From: DATKRB01 sp036501425
GTDB taxonomy: Bacteria; Actinomycetota; Acidimicrobiia; Acidimicrobiales; RAAP-2
Direction: 5' to 3'
NCBI GenBank assembly: GCA_036501425.1
Contig: DASYAI010000040.1
Span: 1 to 64,000 of the forward strand
DNA length: 64,000 nt
In this document: piece after piece, positions 41,506-49,353 of the stretch
Position numbering within the stretch: the first letter of the stretch is position 1
Layout of the letters: the number at the start of each line of letters is the position of its first letter
Position numbers and translations under genes: made by a program
The notes under the pieces: model-generated
What the model was told of the DNA's origin: nothing
Databases searched by the model: none
What the model saw: the letters and a program-made list of their open reading frames with translations, nothing else

Positions 41506-42324
41506 TCAGGGGTCCCCGCGGCGCTCCCGCCACCAGGTGCCGACCAGCACCCGGCAGTAGCGGAACCCGTAGCGCAGGTTGCCGCCCTTCTTCGAGACGC
41601 CCGAAAGCCGCTCGTGCCACACCGTCGGCCGCTCCACCACCCGCCAGCCGCGCCGCACGGCGGTGGTGAGCAGCTCGGCCGTCTGATACTGGTCCTGCTC
41701 CAACCGGTCGACCAGGTCCGCCAGCATGGAGGCTCGCAGCGCCCGGAAGCCGTTGGAGGTGTCGGTGAGCCGGACGCCGTTGAGCCGGCTCAGGAGCCAC
41801 GCGAACACCACCACCCCGGCGCGCCGCAGCGGGTCGGCCGTGGTGTCGAGGCCGAGGCGCCGCGAGGCCAACACGAAGTCGGCGTCACCCGCCACCAGCG
41901 GCTCGAGGAGGGCGGGCAGCTCGCCCGGGTCGTTCTGCCCGTCGGCGTCGAGGGTCACCACGTACTGGGCGCCCCGGCGCAGGCAGAGCCGGTACCCGGC
42001 CCGCAGGGCCACCCCGTGGCCCAGGTTGACCGGCAGGGCCAGGGTGACCGCCCCGGCGGCCCGGGCCACCTCCGCCGTGCGGTCCTCGCCCCCGTCGACC
42101 ACCACCAGCGGGGTGACCGCCAGCCCGCACGCGCTCGGCGGCACCTTGGCCAGCACCGCCCCCACGTTCTGCTCCTCCTCGTAGGCGCAGATCAAGGCCA
42201 CCACCGGAGCGAAGGGCGCCTGGCCCCCCGACGCCTCCAGCTCGCGTTCGGCGTGGGCCACCACCAGGTCCTGCAGGGCCCGAAGGCGGAGCGCGTGGCG
42301 GTCGTCGGCGACCCGCGACGTCAC
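41506..42324 (-). CDS. Family-2 glycosyltransferase (polyprenyl-phosphate mannose/glucose synthase-like)
   Basis: The 272-residue product has a GT-A fold: ALICAYEEEQNVGAVLAKVP, the nucleotide-sugar region VVVDGGEDRTAEVARAAGA, the metal-binding DADGQNDPGELPALLEPL and NGFRALRASML, QYQTAELLTTAVRRGWRVVERPTVWHERLSG. It resembles dolichyl- or decaprenyl-phosphate sugar transferases. It has no evident membrane spans. The GTG at 42324 overlaps the ispH stop (GTGA), so it is coupled to isoprenoid synthesis, which fits use of a polyprenyl phosphate acceptor (inference). A longer in-frame reading upstream lies inside ispH and is a shadow. Confidence 0.88.
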   Translation of the reverse strand: MTSRVADDRHALRLRALQDLVVAHAERELEASGGQAPFAPVVALICAYEEEQNVGAVLAKVPPSACGLAVTPLVVVDGGEDRTAEVARAAGAVTLALPVNLGHGVALRAGYRLCLRRGAQYVVTLDADGQNDPGELPALLEPLVAGDADFVLASRRLGLDTTADPLRRAGVVVFAWLLSRLNGVRLTDTSNGFRALRASMLADLVDRLEQDQYQTAELLTTAVRRGWRVVERPTVWHERLSGVSKKGGNLRYGFRYCRVLVGTWWRERRGDP

Positions 42325-43373
42325 GGGGCGAAGGCACCGAGGACGTCGGCGGCCGACAGGTCCCGGTCCTCGCCGACGGGGTCGGTGGCCCCCCCGACCG
42401 ACCCGGCACCGCACAGCAGCCCCACCGTCGTGGCGAGCGCCCGGAGCAGCTCGCGCAGCTCCGGCGGCGGGGGGAAGTACTCGTCCTCGGCGGTCACGTG
42501 GACGTGCTCCACGCCCTGGGCGGGCGCGAGCCGGGTCACGATCTCGCTCACCAGCAGCTCGGGGGCCGAGGCGCCGGCGGTGATCCCGACCGTTCCCGCC
42601 AGGTCGTCGGGCACCTCGTCGACCCGGTCGACCCGGACCACCCGGGCGCATCCCGAGGCCCGGGCCACCTTCTCGAGCGCCACCGTGTTGGACGAGTTGG
42701 CCGATCCGACCACGATCACCGTGTCGGAGCGATGGGCGATGGCCTTCAGCGCCGCCTGACGGTTGGTGGTGGCGAAGCACAGGTCGCCCCGGTTGGGCAT
42801 CCACAGATCGGGGAAGCGGGCCTGGGCCGCCTCCCGCAGGCCGCTCCACTCGTCATGGCTGAGGGTGGTCTGGGCGAGCAGCGCCACCGGGGTGCCGGCC
42901 GAGCGCAGGTCACCGAGGGCGTCGAGGTCCGACTCGTGCTCGATGAGATGGACCGACTGGGGCGCCACGGCCATGGTGCCGACCGCCTCCTCGTGGCCCG
43001 AGTGGCCGACGTAGAGCACCGTGTACCCCTTGCGGGCCCGCACCTTGAGCTCGTGGTGCACCTTGGTCACCAACGGGCAGACCGCGTCGATCACCACCCC
43101 GCCGCGCCGGCGGGCCCGCTCGACCACCTCGGGCGCGGTACCGTGCGCGCTCAGCATCAGCGGCGCCCCGGCGGGCACCTCGTCGACGTCGTCGACGAAC
43201 CTGACCCCCTGCTCGCGGAACTGGTCGACCACGTGCTGGTTGTGGACGATCTCGTGGTAGCAGTACACGGGCGGGTCGAACACGCAGACCATCCAGGCGA
43301 GCGCCTTGATCGCCTTCTCCACGCCGGCGCAGAAGCCCCGTGGCTCGGCCAGAAGGATCCGCTCCACTGCCAC
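42321..43373 (-). CDS. ispH: 4-hydroxy-3-methylbut-2-enyl diphosphate reductase
   Basis: The 350-residue Fe-S enzyme performs the last MEP-pathway step, making IPP and DMAPP. Its three cluster Cys are in RGFCAGV, DAVCPLV and GDLCFATTNRQ. The YCYHEIVHNQHVV and LSAHGTAPEV regions carry the conserved His residues, and EEAVGTMAVA is present. I place the start at the GTG at 43373 because a TAGTGT box lies 7 nt before it; a GTG at 43382 lies within that box. It diverges from the DUF512-der operon. The tail is Asp/Gly-rich. Confidence 0.96.
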   Translation of the reverse strand: MAVERILLAEPRGFCAGVEKAIKALAWMVCVFDPPVYCYHEIVHNQHVVDQFREQGVRFVDDVDEVPAGAPLMLSAHGTAPEVVERARRRGGVVIDAVCPLVTKVHHELKVRARKGYTVLYVGHSGHEEAVGTMAVAPQSVHLIEHESDLDALGDLRSAGTPVALLAQTTLSHDEWSGLREAAQARFPDLWMPNRGDLCFATTNRQAALKAIAHRSDTVIVVGSANSSNTVALEKVARASGCARVVRVDRVDEVPDDLAGTVGITAGASAPELLVSEIVTRLAPAQGVEHVHVTAEDEYFPPPPELRELLRALATTVGLLCGAGSVGGATDPVGEDRDLSAADVLGAFAP

Positions 43374-43380
43374 GGGGCCC

Positions 43381-43386
43381 ACACTA
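43381..43386 (-). promoter_or_regulatory. -10 box of leaderless ispH
   Basis: On the minus strand TAGTGT ends 7 nt before the GTG at 43373. Confidence 0.55.
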
Positions 43387-43457
43387 CCGGGGGGCGCCCC
43401 GATACCCCGAGACGGCCCGGCCCGGCCCGGGCGGTCGGCGGCCCCTGGCGGCCCAGG

Positions 43458-43463
43458 TAGCCT
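43458..43463 (+). promoter_or_regulatory. -10 box of the DUF512-der operon
   Basis: TAGCCT ends 6 nt before the ATG at 43470. Confidence 0.55.
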
Positions 43464-43469
43464 GGGGAA

Positions 43470-44882
43470 ATGTCGTCGCCCACGGTGACGCTCGTCGCCG
43501 CGGCGTCACCGGCCGCGCGCGCCGGCCTCGAGCCCGGCGACGAGCTGGTGTCGCTCAACGGCCGAGCGCCCACCGACGTCATCGAGTTCCACCAGCTCAC
43601 CGACGGCGAGCAGGTGGACGTCGTCGTCCGGCGGGCCGGAGCACCGCTGCCCCGCCGGATTCGAATCACCAAGGACGCGGGGGAGCCGCTCGGGGTCGAG
43701 ATCTCCTCGGCGGTCTTCGACCGGATCCGCACCTGCGACAACCACTGCGCCTTCTGCTTCATCTACCAACTGCCCAAGGGCATGCGCAAGAGCCTGTACC
43801 TGAAGGACGACGACTACCGGCTGTCGTTCCTCTACGGGAACTTCACCACCCTGACCCGGTTCACCGAGCTCGACGCCGAACGGGTGCTCGAGGAGCGCCT
43901 CGGACCCCTGTTCGTGTCCATTCACGCCACCGATCCCGCCGTCCGGGCGGCGATGCTGCGCAACCCCAAGGGTGCCACCAGCCTGCGGTGGCTGCGGGTC
44001 CTGCTCGAGGGGGGGATCGAGGTCCACGGCCAGGTGGTGGTGTGCCCGGGGGTCAACGACGGTCCGGTCCTGGACGACACCCTGCTCGGCATCCTCGACC
44101 AGTACCCCGCCCTGGCCAGCGTCGGGGTGGTGCCACTCGGGCTGAGCCGCTTTTCGGCCGAGCCCGACATGCGGCCCCACACGGCGCAGGAGGCGGCGGC
44201 GGTGTGCGACACCGTCGGGCAGTGGCAGGCCATCTACCAGGCGCACCTCGGGCACCGGATGGTCTACGCCGGCGACGAGTACTACCTGATGGCCGGCCGC
44301 GAGTTGCCCCCGACCGCCACCTACGACGGGTTCCCCCAGCACGAGAACGGCATCGGGATCGTCCGGGCCTTCGAGGAGCGCTTCGGGGGCGACCCGGCGG
44401 TGCCCCACGGCGTGCGCCCGGGCTTCTTCGCCGCCGTCGACGGCGCCGCCCCCAGCGGTTACCGGGCGCTGCGGGCACCCCACGAGGCGGGCGCGGCACC
44501 CGGAAGAGACGGGGACCGGGGCGCCGCTCCGACACCGGTCGCCCTCCTGACCGGCTCGTTCGCCGCCCCGGTGCTCCGCTCGCTGCTGGCCCGCCACGGC
44601 ATCGCCGCCCCGGCGCCGGTCCGGGTGATCGAGGTGGTCAACGACTACTTCGGGGGCACCATCGGCGTGGCCGGGTTGCTCACCGGTCACGACCTGGCGC
44701 TGGCCCTGGCGGCCGAGCCGGAGGGCCACCGCTACCTGGTGCCGGATGTCTGCCTGTCCGAGGGACGGTTCCTCGACGGCCTCACCCCGGCCGACCTGCC
44801 CCGACCCGTCGAGGTGATCCCCACCGACGGGCAGGCGTTGCGGGCGGCGCTGGGCGACCCCCGGGCCGGAGGGCCGGCGTGA
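43470..44882 (+). CDS. PDZ/radical-SAM DUF512 protein
   Basis: The 470-residue product has an N-terminal PDZ-like domain (AASPAARAGLEPGDELVSLNGRAPTDVIEF). A radical SAM core follows with CDNHCAFCFIYQLPKGMRKSLYLKDDDYRLSFLYG (Cys89, Cys93, Cys96; CxxxCxxC), and the C-terminal DUF512 half includes GLSRFS, DEYYLMAGRELPP, VNDYFGGTIGVAGLLTGHD and CLSEGRFLDGL. The molecular role of the family is unknown. It is regularly found beside der (EngA), here overlapping its start (GTGA), so a link to GTPase/ribosome biology is suspected. Leaderless start after TAGCCT. Confidence 0.93.
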   Translation: MSSPTVTLVAAASPAARAGLEPGDELVSLNGRAPTDVIEFHQLTDGEQVDVVVRRAGAPLPRRIRITKDAGEPLGVEISSAVFDRIRTCDNHCAFCFIYQLPKGMRKSLYLKDDDYRLSFLYGNFTTLTRFTELDAERVLEERLGPLFVSIHATDPAVRAAMLRNPKGATSLRWLRVLLEGGIEVHGQVVVCPGVNDGPVLDDTLLGILDQYPALASVGVVPLGLSRFSAEPDMRPHTAQEAAAVCDTVGQWQAIYQAHLGHRMVYAGDEYYLMAGRELPPTATYDGFPQHENGIGIVRAFEERFGGDPAVPHGVRPGFFAAVDGAAPSGYRALRAPHEAGAAPGRDGDRGAAPTPVALLTGSFAAPVLRSLLARHGIAAPAPVRVIEVVNDYFGGTIGVAGLLTGHDLALALAAEPEGHRYLVPDVCLSEGRFLDGLTPADLPRPVEVIPTDGQALRAALGDPRAGGPA

Positions 44883-46297
44883 GCGCTGCCAAGCCGTCGG
44901 TGGTCGTCGCCGGCCGGCCCAACGTCGGAAAGTCCTCCCTCGTCAACCGCATCGTCGGTCGTCGGGTCGCCGTCGTCCAGCACGAGCCGGGGGTGACCCG
45001 GGACCGCAAGGAGCTCGACGCCGAGTGGGCGGGGGTGGGCTTCAAGGTGGTCGACACCGGCGGGTGGCTGTTCACCGGCGACGCCCTCGATGCAAAGGTC
45101 AGCCACCAGGCCGAGCGGGCGGTGGACCAGGCCGACGTCGTGCTGTTCGTCGTGGACGTCACCGTGGGAGTGACCTCCGAGGACCTCGAGGCGGCCCGGG
45201 CGCTGCGACGCCGCGGCGTGGCGATCCGCCTGGTGGTGAACAAGGTGGACGACGCGGCCCGCGAGGCGCAGATCTGGTCCTTCGTCTCGCTCGGGCTCGG
45301 CGACCCCTGGCCGGTGAGCGCGCTGCACGGTCGGGGCACCGGCGACCTGCTCGACGAGGTGGTGGCCTCCTTCCCCCGGCCCACCGCGCCTGCTTTGCCG
45401 GTGGGTGATGGCGACGGCGGTCGCGGTGATGGCGATCGTGGCGCGGTCGACGGCGATGGCGATCGTGGCGCGGTCGACGGCGACGAGCCCGGCCCCGGGG
45501 GGAGCGATCGGCGTGACGGGCCGCCGGGCACCCCACGGGTCGCCCTGGTCGGTCGGCCCAACGCCGGCAAGTCCACGCTCTTCAACCGGCTGATCGGCGA
45601 GGAGCGCTCCATCGTCCACGACCTGCCCGGCACCACCCGCGACGCCATCGACACCGTGGTCAGCACCCCCGACGGGCCGTTGTGCTTCGTGGACACGGCG
45701 GGGATGCGGCGGCCGTCGCGCACCGATGCGGGCACCGAGCACTACTCGGTGCTGCGGGCCCTCACCGCGCTCGAGCAGGCCGATGTGGCCCTGCTGGTGA
45801 TCGATGCCACGGTCGGCGCCACCCACCAGGACCAGCGGCTGGCCGAGCGGATCGGCGTGTCGGGGTGCGCCGCGGTGGTGGTGCTGAACAAGTGGGACCT
45901 CATCGCCACCGACGAGCGCGACGACGTCCTGGCCGGGGTGGCCGAGCGACTGACCTTCCTCGGCCCTGCTCCGGTGCTCAAGGTCTCCGCCCGCTCGGGC
46001 CGGGGGACCCAGCGCATCCTGCCCGCCCTCCACCAGGCCATCGGCGCCTACCACCAGCGGCTACCCACCGGGGCGCTCAACCGCGCCCTGCGGGACATCC
46101 AGATCGCCCAACCCGCCCCCGGCGCCCGGATCCAGTACGGGGTGCAGGGCGCCACCGACCCCCCGACCTTCACCCTGTTCTCCACCGGCCGCCTTCCATC
46201 CACGTACCTGCGCTACATCGAACGCAAGCTCCGCGAGCACTTCGACATGGGGCCCACCCCGCTCAAGATCCGGGTGCGGACCGGCGGGTCACGCTAG
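44879..46297 (+). CDS. der: Ribosome-assembly GTPase Der (EngA)
   Basis: The 472-residue product has two tandem GTPase domains and a KH-like C-terminus. Domain 1: VVVAGRPNVGKSSLVNRIVG, EPGVTRDRKE, VVDTGGW, NKVDDA. Domain 2: VALVGRPNAGKSTLFNRLIGEE, LPGTTRDAIDTVV, FVDTAGMRRPS, LNKWDL. The KH domain ends in FSTGRLPSTYLRYIERKLREHFDMGPTPLKIRVR. The linker (about 175-215) contains a duplicated 9-residue DGDRGAVDG unit. Der acts in 50S assembly. The GTG at 44879 overlaps the DUF512 stop. Confidence 0.96.
   Translation: MSAAKPSVVVAGRPNVGKSSLVNRIVGRRVAVVQHEPGVTRDRKELDAEWAGVGFKVVDTGGWLFTGDALDAKVSHQAERAVDQADVVLFVVDVTVGVTSEDLEAARALRRRGVAIRLVVNKVDDAAREAQIWSFVSLGLGDPWPVSALHGRGTGDLLDEVVASFPRPTAPALPVGDGDGGRGDGDRGAVDGDGDRGAVDGDEPGPGGSDRRDGPPGTPRVALVGRPNAGKSTLFNRLIGEERSIVHDLPGTTRDAIDTVVSTPDGPLCFVDTAGMRRPSRTDAGTEHYSVLRALTALEQADVALLVIDATVGATHQDQRLAERIGVSGCAAVVVLNKWDLIATDERDDVLAGVAERLTFLGPAPVLKVSARSGRGTQRILPALHQAIGAYHQRLPTGALNRALRDIQIAQPAPGARIQYGVQGATDPPTFTLFSTGRLPSTYLRYIERKLREHFDMGPTPLKIRVRTGGSR
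45428..45481. repeat. 27-bp perfect tandem duplication inside der
   Basis: Two identical 27-bp units (45428-45454, 45455-45481) encode the doubled Asp-Gly-rich linker between the two GTPase domains. Confidence 0.9.
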
Positions 46298-46305
46298 GGG
46301 CCACC

Positions 46306-46509
46306 ATGCCCTGGTGCGACGAATGTGACCAGCTGGTCGAAGAGGAGGAGGTCGGCGAGGAGTACACCTGCCCGACCTGTGGCAACGCGCTCGGGGACCC
46401 ACCACACCGGCGAGTGCCCGCCTACTTCAAGTTCATGCTGACCGCCTCGGTGATCTACCTCGGCTACCGGGCCTACCAGGGCATCGCCTGGCTGGCACAC
46501 CACCTCTGA
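46306..46509 (+). CDS. Small zinc-ribbon membrane protein (67 aa)
   Basis: The product has an N-terminal zinc ribbon (Cys4, Cys7, Cys22, Cys25: MPWCDECDQL and YTCPTCGNALG) with an acidic loop, then one or two hydrophobic segments (YFKFMLTASVIYLGYRAYQGIAWLAHHL). The function is unknown; it may link a soluble partner to the membrane. It starts 8 bp after der (ATG at 46306), so it belongs to that operon. It ends just before the convergent LLM gene. Confidence 0.8.
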   Translation: MPWCDECDQLVEEEEVGEEYTCPTCGNALGDPPHRRVPAYFKFMLTASVIYLGYRAYQGIAWLAHHL

Positions 46510-46524
46510 GCGGGGAGCGCCAGC

Positions 46525-47454
46525 TCAGCGGACCTTGGCGGCCACCTCTTCGCCGTAACGTCGGAGCCCGTCGACCGCGGCGGGGAACGAACCGTGGGGG
46601 ACCCGGAACGACGTCCAGGTGACGCCGATCTCGCGCAGCCTTCCGATGGCGTCGATCTGCTGCTCGGCGCTCGCGTCCTCGGGCAAGGGGGTCAGGCTTC
46701 CCGCCGCCACGTCGAGGCTGGTGCGGTCCCGTCCCCTCTCCTCCATGCGGTCCCCGATCCGGCCGATGATCCGCCCCAGGTCCTCGTCGGTGGCGATCGC
46801 CGGTGTCCGGGTCGTCCGGCTGAGGGTAGGGCCGCCCAGCAACGGCTGCCAGCCCTGGCCCCAGGCGGCTACCCGCTCCTGGACGACCTTGGCGTTGCCC
46901 CCCAGCCACAGCGGCGGGTGTGGCTGCTGCACCGGGCGGGGCGCAACCGTCACCCCCAGGGCCTCGAAGTGCTTACCGGTGTAGTGGAACTCGTCGGTGC
47001 CCCACACCCCGTGCATCACCTCGACCGCCTCGTCGAAGAGCGCGTTGCGGTCGTCGAAGTCGACCCCGAGGGCAGCGAACTCCGAGCGGAGGTAGCCGGT
47101 GCCGAGCACGAAGATGGTCCGGCCACCCGACAGCACGTCGAGCGCGGTCATCGACTTCACCGTGAGGAAGGGGTTCCGGTAGGGGACCACCGTGAGCGAG
47201 GTCATCAGGGTCAAGGTCGAGGTGACCCCGGCGACGTAGGCCAGGCCGACGAACGGGTCGAAGGTCTCGTGCCCGCCATGGTCGAGCCACTTCTTGGACG
47301 GCGCCGGGTGGTCGGTGAGGGCCAATGCGTCGAGGCCCGAGGACTCGGCGACCCGGGCGAACTCGGCGATGTTGGCCGGGTCGATCCATTCGCCGCCCCC
47401 GGCGCTCGAGATCGGGTACTCCATCATGAAGCGGATAGGTCGGACATCGGGCAT
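46525..47454 (-). CDS. LLM-class F420-dependent oxidoreductase (TIGR03619-like)
   Basis: The 309-residue product has the luciferase-like fold with landmarks of the Rv-type F420 family: ESSGLDALALTDHPAPSKKWLDHGGHETFDPFVGLAYVAGVTSTLTLMT, VKSMTALDVLSGGRTIFVLGTGYLRSEFAALGVDFDDR, PRPVQQPHPPLWLGGNAKVVQERVA. It should bind F420 and reduce or oxidise an unknown substrate. The ATG at 47454 follows a TAGCCT box by 6 nt. It diverges from the SnoaL-like gene, also leaderless. Confidence 0.9.
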   Translation of the reverse strand: MPDVRPIRFMMEYPISSAGGGEWIDPANIAEFARVAESSGLDALALTDHPAPSKKWLDHGGHETFDPFVGLAYVAGVTSTLTLMTSLTVVPYRNPFLTVKSMTALDVLSGGRTIFVLGTGYLRSEFAALGVDFDDRNALFDEAVEVMHGVWGTDEFHYTGKHFEALGVTVAPRPVQQPHPPLWLGGNAKVVQERVAAWGQGWQPLLGGPTLSRTTRTPAIATDEDLGRIIGRIGDRMEERGRDRTSLDVAAGSLTPLPEDASAEQQIDAIGRLREIGVTWTSFRVPHGSFPAAVDGLRRYGEEVAAKVR

Positions 47455-47460
47455 GGCCAG

Positions 47461-47466
47461 AGGCTA
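47461..47466 (-). promoter_or_regulatory. -10 box of the leaderless LLM gene
   Basis: On the minus strand TAGCCT ends 6 nt before the ATG at 47454. Confidence 0.55.
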
Positions 47467-47517
47467 GTCACAGGTCCGTGCTCCGACCACCGCCGGGCCG
47501 GGTCCGGTGCCCGGCGG

Positions 47518-47523
47518 TAGCAT
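47518..47523 (+). promoter_or_regulatory. -10 box of the SnoaL-like operon
   Basis: TAGCAT ends 8 nt before the GTG at 47532. Confidence 0.5.
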
Positions 47524-47531
47524 CCCGGGAC

Positions 47532-47927
47532 GTGGACCCTGCCGACCGGATCGAGCTGCACGAGCTGGCGACGCGCTACGGCGACCTGGTCGACGCCCGC
47601 GACTGGGAGGGGTTGTCGGAGGTGTTCACCGATGACGTGGTCTACGGGAGCCCGGCGATGCCCGGGCAGGACCTGGTGGGGATCGCCATCGTGCGGAAGT
47701 GGATGGGCCGCCAGCGCCATCCCATCGCCCACCACATCACCAACATCCGGGTCGAAGAGGACGAACAAGGCGTCCGTCTTCGCTCGCGGGTCATCCTGAT
47801 CGGGGACGACGGCACCTCGCGATCGGGGGAGTACCTCGACGAGGTCCGCCCGACCCCGGCCGGCTGGCGGATCTGCCGCCGGTCCTTCACCGCCCGGGTC
47901 CGGCCCGACACCGACCGGCCGGCGTAG
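47532..47927 (+). CDS. SnoaL-like (NTF2-fold) protein
   Basis: The 131-residue product has the SnoaL-like pattern: RIELHELATRYGDLVDARDWEGLSEVFTDDVVYGSP, then HHITNIRVEEDEQGVRLRSRVILIGDDGTSRSGEYLDEVRPTPAGWRICRRSF. NTF2-fold members act as isomerases, dehydratases or hydroxylating-enzyme subunits; the catalytic residues here are not assignable beyond His/Asp candidates. The GTG at 47532 follows a TAGCAT box; there is no ribosome site. It is followed, 5 bp later, by the isochorismatase-fold gene. Confidence 0.85.
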   Translation: MDPADRIELHELATRYGDLVDARDWEGLSEVFTDDVVYGSPAMPGQDLVGIAIVRKWMGRQRHPIAHHITNIRVEEDEQGVRLRSRVILIGDDGTSRSGEYLDEVRPTPAGWRICRRSFTARVRPDTDRPA

Positions 47928-47932
47928 CCGGC

Positions 47933-48499
47933 ATGTCTGGTTCGAGTCGTTCGGCGCTCGTCCTGATGGACCTTCAGCAAGGGGTGGTCGGCGCCTTCGG
48001 CGGCGGACCCGAGGTCCTCGCCGCTGCCCGGAGGGCCATCGACCTGGCGCGCGGCGGCGGTGTGCCGGTCGTCTACGTGCGCCTGGCATTCCGGACCGGC
48101 TACCCCGAGGTGGACTCCCGCAACCGGGTGTTCGCGCGGGTGGTCGGCGGGGCGCGCTTCACCGACGAGGATCCCGCCACCCAGATCGCCCCATCGATCG
48201 CGCCCGAGCCCGAAGACATCGTCGTCACCAAAAAGCGCATCAGCGCCTTCAGCGGCAGCGACCTCGACTACGTGCTGCGCTCCTCGGGTATCGACACCTT
48301 GGTCATGGGAGGGGTGGCGACCAGCGGCGTCGTGCTCTCCACCCTCCGGCAGGCGTCGGACCTCGACTACGACGCCGTCGTGCTGCGTGACGTCTGTGCC
48401 GACGGGGACCCCGAGGTGCACCGGGTGCTACTCGACAAGCTCTTCCCACGCCAGGCCTCGGTGATGACCGTCGACGAGTGGGAAGGGGGTACCAGTTGA
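47933..48499 (+). CDS. Isochorismatase-fold hydrolase lacking the catalytic Cys
   Basis: The 188-residue product has the family Asp in ALVLMDLQQGVV and Lys in VTKKRISAFSGSDLDYVLRSSG. Where cysteine hydrolases read GVATNVCVEST it has GGVATSGVVLSTLRQASDLDY, so Val replaces Cys. Isochorismatases proper also lack this Cys, so hydrolysis of an isochorismate-like or other ether substrate is possible; nicotinamidase-type chemistry is unlikely. The stop overlaps the TTG start of the FabL-like gene. The ATG at 47933 lies 5 bp after the SnoaL-like stop. Confidence 0.85.
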   Translation: MSGSSRSALVLMDLQQGVVGAFGGGPEVLAAARRAIDLARGGGVPVVYVRLAFRTGYPEVDSRNRVFARVVGGARFTDEDPATQIAPSIAPEPEDIVVTKKRISAFSGSDLDYVLRSSGIDTLVMGGVATSGVVLSTLRQASDLDYDAVVLRDVCADGDPEVHRVLLDKLFPRQASVMTVDEWEGGTS

Positions 48500-49248
48500 G
48501 CGATCAACAGGTCGTGGTGGTCACCGGTGGCTCACGGGGCTGGGGGCGGGCGATCGTGCTCCGCTACGCCCAGCCGAACACCACGCTCGTGGTGAACTAC
48601 CGCAACAACACAGCGGCGGCGGAGGCAACGGCGGCCGAGGCGGCCGAGCAGGGAGCCGAGGTCCGGCTGGTGCGCGCCGATGTCGGACAACCCGGCGGCG
48701 TGGACACGGTCCTCGACGCCACCCGCTCGCTCGGGCACATCGACGTCCTGGTGCACAACGCCTTCCTTCTCGCCCAGGCGCCGCCGCTCGAGCTCGAGGA
48801 CCCGATCTTCGACGAGGCGATGGCCGTCGGCCCCAAGGCGCTGCTGGGCCTGCTGCGCGGTGGTGTGGACCTCTTTGCCGAGGGTGGCGGCCACGTGGTG
48901 GCCACGTTGAGCCTGGCGACCCGCCGCGTGTTCAACAAGCGGGGGACCGGCTACTTCCCGATGGCCGCCGCCAAGGCGGCGTTGGAGGTCGCGGTGCGGT
49001 ACCTGGCCATCGACCTGGCGGCCAAGAACATCACGGTCAACGGCGTCGCCGCCGGGTACATCGCCACGGACTCGATGATGGCCGAGGGCCAGGAGCTGTT
49101 CCGCCAGCAGATCTCCGCCAAGACCCCGCTCGGACGCATCGCCGACCCGGCCGAGGTCGCCGACGTCGTGCACTTCCTCGGGTCGCCCGCCGGGCGTTGG
49201 ATGACCGGCCAGATCGTGGTCGCCGACGGGGGCTTCTCGCTGATCTGA
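48496..49248 (+). CDS. SDR-family reductase, FabL-like (enoyl-ACP reductase III type)
   Basis: The 250-residue product has the SDR NAD(P) loop VVVTGGSRGWGRAIVLRYA and a variant NAG motif (VLVHNAF). The catalytic pair is spaced Tyr-x6-Lys (GYFPMAAAKAALE), the spacing of FabI/FabL-type enoyl reductases rather than YxxxK. KNITVNGVAAGYIATDSM and GRWMTGQIVVADGGFSLI complete the fold. It may reduce an enoyl-thioester. I start at a TTG at 48496, which overlaps the previous stop (TTGA) and has GGAAGGGGG 5-14 nt upstream; a GTG at 48478 has no such site. Confidence 0.83.
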   Translation: MSDQQVVVVTGGSRGWGRAIVLRYAQPNTTLVVNYRNNTAAAEATAAEAAEQGAEVRLVRADVGQPGGVDTVLDATRSLGHIDVLVHNAFLLAQAPPLELEDPIFDEAMAVGPKALLGLLRGGVDLFAEGGGHVVATLSLATRRVFNKRGTGYFPMAAAKAALEVAVRYLAIDLAAKNITVNGVAAGYIATDSMMAEGQELFRQQISAKTPLGRIADPAEVADVVHFLGSPAGRWMTGQIVVADGGFSLI

Positions 49249-49284
49249 GGACGACACCTCGGGCCGAGGGGAGTAAGTTCCGTA

Positions 49285-49304
49285 TCGGGCCGGTGGCGGC
49301 CCGA
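49285..49304. terminator. Hairpin between the FabL-like and amidohydrolase genes
   Basis: TCGGGCCG-GTGG-CGGCCCGA is a perfect 8-bp stem with a tetraloop, 37 bp after the stop. It is probably a terminator or leader hairpin. Confidence 0.5.
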
Positions 49305-49353
49305 GCTCGCGAGGCCGTGATCTCATGGGCCTCGGGCGATAGGGGGTGGAGCC

